From contig DASXLG010000039.1 in the NCBI GenBank assembly GCA_036496425.1, positions 1 to 55,521 of the forward strand: DNA of 55,521 nucleotides. Reading direction: 5' to 3'. The notes under the pieces are model-generated. The model did not search any database. It saw nothing but the letters and a program-made list of their open reading frames with translations, and was not told the origin of the DNA. Position 1 is the stretch's first letter. Each line of letters begins with the position of its first letter. This stretch comes from Terriglobia bacterium (lineage in GTDB: Bacteria > Acidobacteriota > Terriglobia > 20CM-2-55-15). The position numbers were made by a program, and so were the translations under genes. Shown here piece by piece: positions 51,643 to 55,521 of the stretch.

Positions 51643-52834
51643 CAGTCACTGCCTCGATCTTTTCGAAAAACGAAAGATAACTTCTGGCCGCATTGTTCCA
51701 TGAATAGTGCTCGATGTTTCGCGAGTTGGTCTCTCTCTGACGCTTGCGGTACGGCTCGTCATTCCAGATTTTGTTCAAAAGCATGGCCAATTCGTCTACG
51801 TCCAACGACTGAAAGAGATTAAGGTCCAGAATCGCACTCATTTCGACATTCGGAGGAGTGCTGGAAGCAATTATCGGCGTTCCCGCCGCGGCCGCTTCAA
51901 GAATACAGAGACTGCTCGATTCATAAAGCACTGAAGTAATCATGAAGCGCGCCGTTCGATACAGGCTTGTCAGATCCGCGAAAGGCACCTTGCCCAGGTA
52001 ACGAACGTAATCCATCTTGCGTTCTTTGATAAAAGCGAAGATCTGTTCCGCTGCCGAGAATATAGCGCCCGTCAGGACCAGAGGGATTTGTAAGCCATGC
52101 GTTGTTTTAAGCTTATCCACCGCTTTTAGGACTGTTATGTGGTTTTTGTGGGGCCAAAGCTGCGCCGGGTAGAAAAGAAAATCGGCCGGCAGGTTATATT
52201 TCTCCCGGACCCGGGCGTCGGCTTCGCGGGGTCCCTGAAAGTCGGACACGTTCACGCCTTCAGGCACCACGAAAATCTGTTCCGGCCGCAATTCGTTAAA
52301 ATGCGTGAGCAGATCCTGCTTGATAAATTCGCTGCTCGCCTGAATATAGTCCACATACTGTGCGCTAAGCGTGAACAGCACATGGCGTGAAATCAGTTCC
52401 TGTTTCGAGAAGAATTCCGGGTAATGGAATTGCTGGATGTCGTGCATCGAAATGACCGTTGTCTTGCGAAGATCGTAAGGAAACAGAACCGTCGTGGGCG
52501 CATAAATGATATCGGAATTTGCGTCCATGATCCGGGCGATTGCGGGAAACATCCAATCGCTCACCCGCCGATAGAGTGCGGGGACATTTGTCATCCGCGC
52601 TGCTTTCCGGATTCCTCTTTTCAGAGTCGACTGATACTCCGGAACCGCGACGATCTTGAAATTCGGCCGCTCCCGGAACCGATCGAACAACGACAGATTC
52701 GTCGGCACGGCATAAATCTGGAACTGGTGCTCCGCGCCGATCGCAGCAAAACCGGAAAGGAGGCCGAATGTGTAGGTGTTGATTCCGCCGCTGTAACCCG
52801 GATCGACGTCCAGGCAGTTAATTCCGATCCGCAT
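51626..52834 (-). CDS. GT4 family glycosyltransferase (GT-B fold)
   Basis: Protein of 402 residues. MRIGINCLDVDPGYSGGINT is the glycine-rich N-terminal loop; the donor site EX7E region lies in SSLCILEAAAAGTPIIAS, and FYPAQLWPHKNHITVLKA is the segment before it. It would use GDP- or UDP-sugars to extend a lipid-linked glycan in the cytoplasm. The start 52834 overlaps the preceding aminotransferase gene by 17 bp; a longer start at 52861 lies inside it. Confidence 0.85.
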   Translation of the reverse strand: MRIGINCLDVDPGYSGGINTYTFGLLSGFAAIGAEHQFQIYAVPTNLSLFDRFRERPNFKIVAVPEYQSTLKRGIRKAARMTNVPALYRRVSDWMFPAIARIMDANSDIIYAPTTVLFPYDLRKTTVISMHDIQQFHYPEFFSKQELISRHVLFTLSAQYVDYIQASSEFIKQDLLTHFNELRPEQIFVVPEGVNVSDFQGPREADARVREKYNLPADFLFYPAQLWPHKNHITVLKAVDKLKTTHGLQIPLVLTGAIFSAAEQIFAFIKERKMDYVRYLGKVPFADLTSLYRTARFMITSVLYESSSLCILEAAAAGTPIIASSTPPNVEMSAILDLNLFQSLDVDELAMLLNKIWNDEPYRKRQRETNSRNIEHYSWNNAARSYLSFFEKIEAVTDAGAC

Positions 52835-53930
52835 AGAAGTCCCGGATCCTGGAAATGACAAATGCCTGATCTTCGTCTGTCAAATTGTAAGACGAGGGCA
52901 GGGAGAGCCCCTGATCATAAATCCGGCCGGCAACGTCGAACGAACCGCGCAAGTCGACTTTGCTCCTGTAACAGGGCTGCAAGTGCAAAGGGTAGAAAAA
53001 CAAACGGGTTTCGATGCCATGTTCGCCGAGATATTTCCGCAAAGCATCGCGATCATCCGTCAGGAACGATGTGAACCAATACACCGGAGCGCACCTGGGG
53101 TCGATAAATGCCGGACGAAACCGCTTCAATCCGGCGAGTTCCTGCACATAGCGATCCCGGATTCCGGCTTTCTTCTCGATGATGCGCGACAGCTTTCCCA
53201 TCTGAGCAACGCCGATCGCGGCCTGCATCTCCGTGAAGGAAAAGTTAAAGCCGATATGCTCGTGGATGAAGACACCCTTTCCATCGCGTCCATGATTCTT
53301 GAGACGGTAACTGAGCTGGCTCAGGCGTTGATCATCCGTCAGGATGACTCCGCCCTCGCCGCACGTAATCGTCTTGTTACCGTAGTAAGAAAGTATACCC
53401 ATGTCGCCGAATGTCCCGACATGACGTCCGTTGAAGCGAACACCCACGCCCTGCGCGGCATCTTCGATAATCCTGAGTCCGCGCTGCGCCGCGAGTTTAC
53501 CCAACGCATCCATGTCTGCCGCCTGTCCGTATAGATGCACGGGCATGATGGCCTTGGTTCTGTTGCTGATGAGGAGTTCAGCTTTTTGAGGGTCCAGACA
53601 AAAGGTGTCTTCTGAAACGTCGCAGAACACGGGAGTGGCGCCGGCCATGATCACTGCATTTGCAGTGGCGATGAACGTCAAATCCGGGACGATCACTTCA
53701 TCACCGGGACCGATTTCAAGGGCCTTGAGGCAGCAATAAAGCGCCATTGTCCCGTTCGTTACGGCAATAGCGTACCTGGCGCCGGTCAGTTGGCGAGTCC
53801 GCTCTTCAAACTCCCGGGTAAGTTCCGCTTCGACAACGAAGGTGGAGGCGACAACACGTTTAAGCTGGATAAGTTCTTCTTCGTCGATCCATGGCTGAAT
53901 TTGCCTGATCGTTTTAGTCCCTGTTGCCAT
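52818..53930 (-). CDS. DegT/DnrJ/EryC1/StrS aminotransferase, perosamine-synthase-like
   Basis: PLP-dependent sugar aminotransferase of 370 residues. The PLP lysine is Lys186 in LSYYGNKTITCGEGG; VTNGTMALYCCLKAL, IVPDLTFIATANAV, MPVHLYGQAADMDAL and IIEDAAQGVGVRFNG are in family order. With GDP-mannose dehydratase close by, a 4-amino-4,6-dideoxy sugar such as GDP-perosamine is a reasonable product but not proven. ATG 53930 was used; a TTG at 53939 overlapping the upstream stop is an alternative. The preceding gene is a His-type relative. Confidence 0.88.
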   Translation of the reverse strand: MATGTKTIRQIQPWIDEEELIQLKRVVASTFVVEAELTREFEERTRQLTGARYAIAVTNGTMALYCCLKALEIGPGDEVIVPDLTFIATANAVIMAGATPVFCDVSEDTFCLDPQKAELLISNRTKAIMPVHLYGQAADMDALGKLAAQRGLRIIEDAAQGVGVRFNGRHVGTFGDMGILSYYGNKTITCGEGGVILTDDQRLSQLSYRLKNHGRDGKGVFIHEHIGFNFSFTEMQAAIGVAQMGKLSRIIEKKAGIRDRYVQELAGLKRFRPAFIDPRCAPVYWFTSFLTDDRDALRKYLGEHGIETRLFFYPLHLQPCYRSKVDLRGSFDVAGRIYDQGLSLPSSYNLTDEDQAFVISRIRDFYADRN

Positions 53931-53935
53931 CCTGC

Positions 53936-55132
53936 TCAACGATTGTGCCTGAAATAATCACCGAAGGCATCAATGACAAAGTCCACTTCCTCTTCCGTCA
54001 TGTAGGGATGACAGCCGAGATAAAAGGAGGAGTGATTGATCCGCCTGGCTACCGGGAAGCGATCTTCCAGATCATCTCCATAGAGCCGCCGGTAAATCGG
54101 CTGGTTGATGAGGGGAAGTAAATCGCGAGTCTCGATATTGAGGCTTTCCAGGTGATTGACGAGCTTTACCTTTGTGTCGTTCCTTACGGTGACGCCGTAA
54201 AGCATGTACGAGTGCGTTCGGTCAGGCGGGCAGGTCGGCAGCTGGATCTCGCCGCTGAACCTGGCCAGCCGGCTGGTGAACTTATCGGCAATCTCCTTGC
54301 GCCGGCGGATGATTTCATCCGCACGGGCGAGTTGTCCGATTCCGATCGCGGCCTCCATCTCCGTGCACCTGAAGGAATGCCCCACCTGAACGAAGGAAAA
54401 ACGCCGCGCCACGATCTTTTCGAGCATGCTTTCAGTAACGTTCTGATCGTCGGTACAACTGATGTAAATCGTGTCGCGGCCGTGATTCATGAGGCTGCGA
54501 ATATCGTCTGCCAGTTCGGGGTTGTTCGTCGTACAAAAACCGCCCACGCCAGTAACCAGAAAGTGAGCCACATACGTAGAGAAAGTTCCGACGTCGCCGA
54601 TGCTGCCGACAAGTTGTCCGTTATACCGGGCAAACATGGTCTCGCAGGAATCCTCGATCACTTTAAGACCATGCTTTTCCGCCAGAGCCATAATCGGCCC
54701 CATCGTTGCGGGAAGGCCCAGCAAATGGACAGGAATGATGGCACGGGTCCGGTTCGTGATTTTCCCTTCAATTTTGTTCGGGTCAATGTTGAAAGTCTCT
54801 GCTTCAACATCGACGAAAACCGGGACCATGTTGTTATGGAGGACGATGTTGCTCGTCGCGACAAATGTGACCGCCGGAACGATAACCTCATCACCGTCGG
54901 ACCACCCGTAACGCACCTTCATGGCCTGCAATGCCAGGTGCAGCGCAGATGTGCCGCTGTTCAAAAAAAGCGCATGCTTGCAGCCATGCCGGGCCGCGAA
55001 ACCTTCCTCAAACGTCTTTGTCATCGGTCCGTAGGTCAAGCGGCCGGAGTCGAGCACCTGGTTGACGAGCTTCTTTTCGCAATCGGTTAACACCAACCCG
55101 CCGACGCCGATCTGGTGAGGGTACTTTTCCAC
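53936..55132 (-). CDS. DegT-family PLP enzyme with His at the lysine site (ColD/E1-like)
   Basis: Protein of 398 residues starting at GTG 55132. It is clearly DegT-family (LFLNSGTSALHLALQAMK, VIVPAVTFVATSNIVLHN, IIPVHLLGLPATMGP, VIEDSCETMFARY). At the PLP-lysine position the sequence is STYVAHFLVTGVGG: aligned with its neighbour's YGNKTITCGEGG, Lys is replaced by His190. His at this site marks the 3-dehydratases ColD (GDP-4-keto-6-deoxymannose) and E1 (CDP-sugars). With gmd next to it, a GDP-3,6-dideoxysugar step is plausible. Confidence 0.83.
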   Translation of the reverse strand: MEKYPHQIGVGGLVLTDCEKKLVNQVLDSGRLTYGPMTKTFEEGFAARHGCKHALFLNSGTSALHLALQAMKVRYGWSDGDEVIVPAVTFVATSNIVLHNNMVPVFVDVEAETFNIDPNKIEGKITNRTRAIIPVHLLGLPATMGPIMALAEKHGLKVIEDSCETMFARYNGQLVGSIGDVGTFSTYVAHFLVTGVGGFCTTNNPELADDIRSLMNHGRDTIYISCTDDQNVTESMLEKIVARRFSFVQVGHSFRCTEMEAAIGIGQLARADEIIRRRKEIADKFTSRLARFSGEIQLPTCPPDRTHSYMLYGVTVRNDTKVKLVNHLESLNIETRDLLPLINQPIYRRLYGDDLEDRFPVARRINHSSFYLGCHPYMTEEEVDFVIDAFGDYFRHNR

Positions 55133-55237
55133 TACTCTTTTCCCGCCTTCAAAATAGCCACTGGCCGTGGGTATTTAACCAGATAGGCGCAAACCGGACC
55201 AAGAAATAATCGCTTCAGCGAAGTTGAAATCGCGGCG

Positions 55238-55254
55238 TCATTCTATAATGCCGT
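55238..55254 (+). promoter_or_regulatory. 17-bp promoter-like element, copy 2, before gmd
   Basis: TCATTCTATAATGCCGT with TATAAT 18 bases before the gmd ATG, identical to 50191-50207. It lies in the divergent region between the His-type DegT gene and gmd. Confidence 0.6.
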
Positions 55255-55266
55255 GTCGAATCAAAT

Positions 55267-55521
55267 ATGAAGAGCGCACTCATCACTGGAATCACGGGGC
55301 AAGACGGCTCATATCTGACGGAGCTGCTTCTCAATAAGGGCTACACGGTTTATGGAATGATCCGGCGGTCCAGCTCCTTCAACACCGAACGCATCGACCA
55401 TATTTATCAGGACCCCCACGACCCGAATCCGAAGCTGCGGCTGGTTTACGGGGACCTGAATGACGCCAGTTCGCTTAACAAGATCATCCGGACCGTGCAG
55501 CCGTCGGAAATCTATCACCTG
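55267..55521 (+). CDS. gmd: GDP-mannose 4,6-dehydratase, 5' part
   Basis: The first 85 codons of GDP-mannose 4,6-dehydratase, cut by the window edge. [19 protein letters not shown] is the NADP-binding start characteristic of Gmd, followed by [19 protein letters not shown] and [15 protein letters not shown]. It makes GDP-4-keto-6-deoxymannose, the substrate needed by the DegT-family enzymes encoded divergently. The start is preceded by a TATAAT-containing element. Confidence 0.95.
   Translation, partial: MKSALITGITGQDGSYLTELLLNKGYTVYGMIRRSSSFNTERIDHIYQDPHDPNPKLRLVYGDLNDASSLNKIIRTVQPSEIYHL

Overview
The window is a 55.5-kb piece of a GC-rich Gram-negative chromosome, most likely an Acidobacteriota (soil type). 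This assignment is an inference from gene content: a zf-HC2/FecR protein behind an ECF sigma factor, a CarboxypepD-regulatory-like exported protein, a TIGR03118 protein, a PadR plus ADOP-type permease remnant, many GT-C/TPR membrane proteins, and a LolA and type IV pilus set. No marker gene settles it. I see no rRNA, tRNA, CRISPR array, insertion sequence or phage genes.

Layout. (1) 0-4.2 kb: two divergent short-chain dehydrogenases sharing one CATG as overlapping start codons, a COG3315 methyltransferase and a secreted tannase/feruloyl-esterase. (2) 4.2-12.5 kb, minus strand: a tightly packed eight-gene run of ECF sigma factor, FecR/anti-sigma fusion, two ABC-2 exporter pairs, FdhD and a 3-hydroxyacyl-CoA dehydrogenase. 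(3) 12.6-22.8 kb: an accessory, partly decaying region with a Bcp peroxiredoxin, a fibronectin-III protein, a 40-bp tandem array of paired hairpins, a DoxX-like protein, two membrane-anchored beta-rich proteins reminiscent of Cap15 (S-2TMbeta) effectors, a broken methyltransferase, a frameshifted PadR gene with a truncated permease start, a phosphoesterase with a beta-helix tail and a TIGR03118 protein. (4) 22.8-30.6 kb, minus strand: one pilus/secretion operon (lolA, pilC/gspF, gspE/pilB, pilM, pilN, pilO, a PilP/GspC-like protein, a pseudopilin, an enoyl-CoA hydratase). (5) 30.7-44.8 kb: a locus with two each of Wzy/PglL-like ligase-TPR proteins, GT-C (GT39-like) membrane proteins, TMTC-like GT-C/TPR proteins and type IV pilins, plus a histidine kinase and a broken ExeA-type ATPase. 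(6) 44.8-55.5 kb: a D-2-hydroxyacid dehydrogenase, an HD-GYP response regulator and a nucleotide-sugar/polysaccharide cluster (epimerase-like SDR, FkbM methyltransferase, Wzx flippase, GT13-like and GT4 transferases, GDP-mannose Nudix hydrolase, two DegT-family PLP enzymes, start of gmd).

How the parts may work together. Regions 4 to 6 read as a pilus assembly machine, its pilins (each preceded by a sigma-54-like -24/-12 element) and a GDP-mannose-based glycan pathway with several lipid-linked GT-C enzymes and ligases. The strongest system-level hypothesis is a pilin or cell-surface protein glycosylation locus in which TMTC-like GT-C/TPR enzymes and PglL/Wzy-TPR ligases act on pilins. One TMTC-like gene overlaps the end of a pilin gene. 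Within the sugar pathway, one DegT-family enzyme carries His where the PLP lysine should be (ColD/E1-type), next to a Lys-containing perosamine-synthase-like partner and gmd.

Non-coding structure is rich: an ~80-bp palindromic dispersed repeat (two full copies at convergent gene ends, one partial), a perfect 64-bp palindrome, hairpin terminators at convergent junctions, paired 18-bp operator-like palindromes, the 40-bp array, a shared TGCTAGAGT promoter in front of both Wzy-TPR paralogues, and an identical 17-bp promoter-like element at both ends of part of the sugar cluster.
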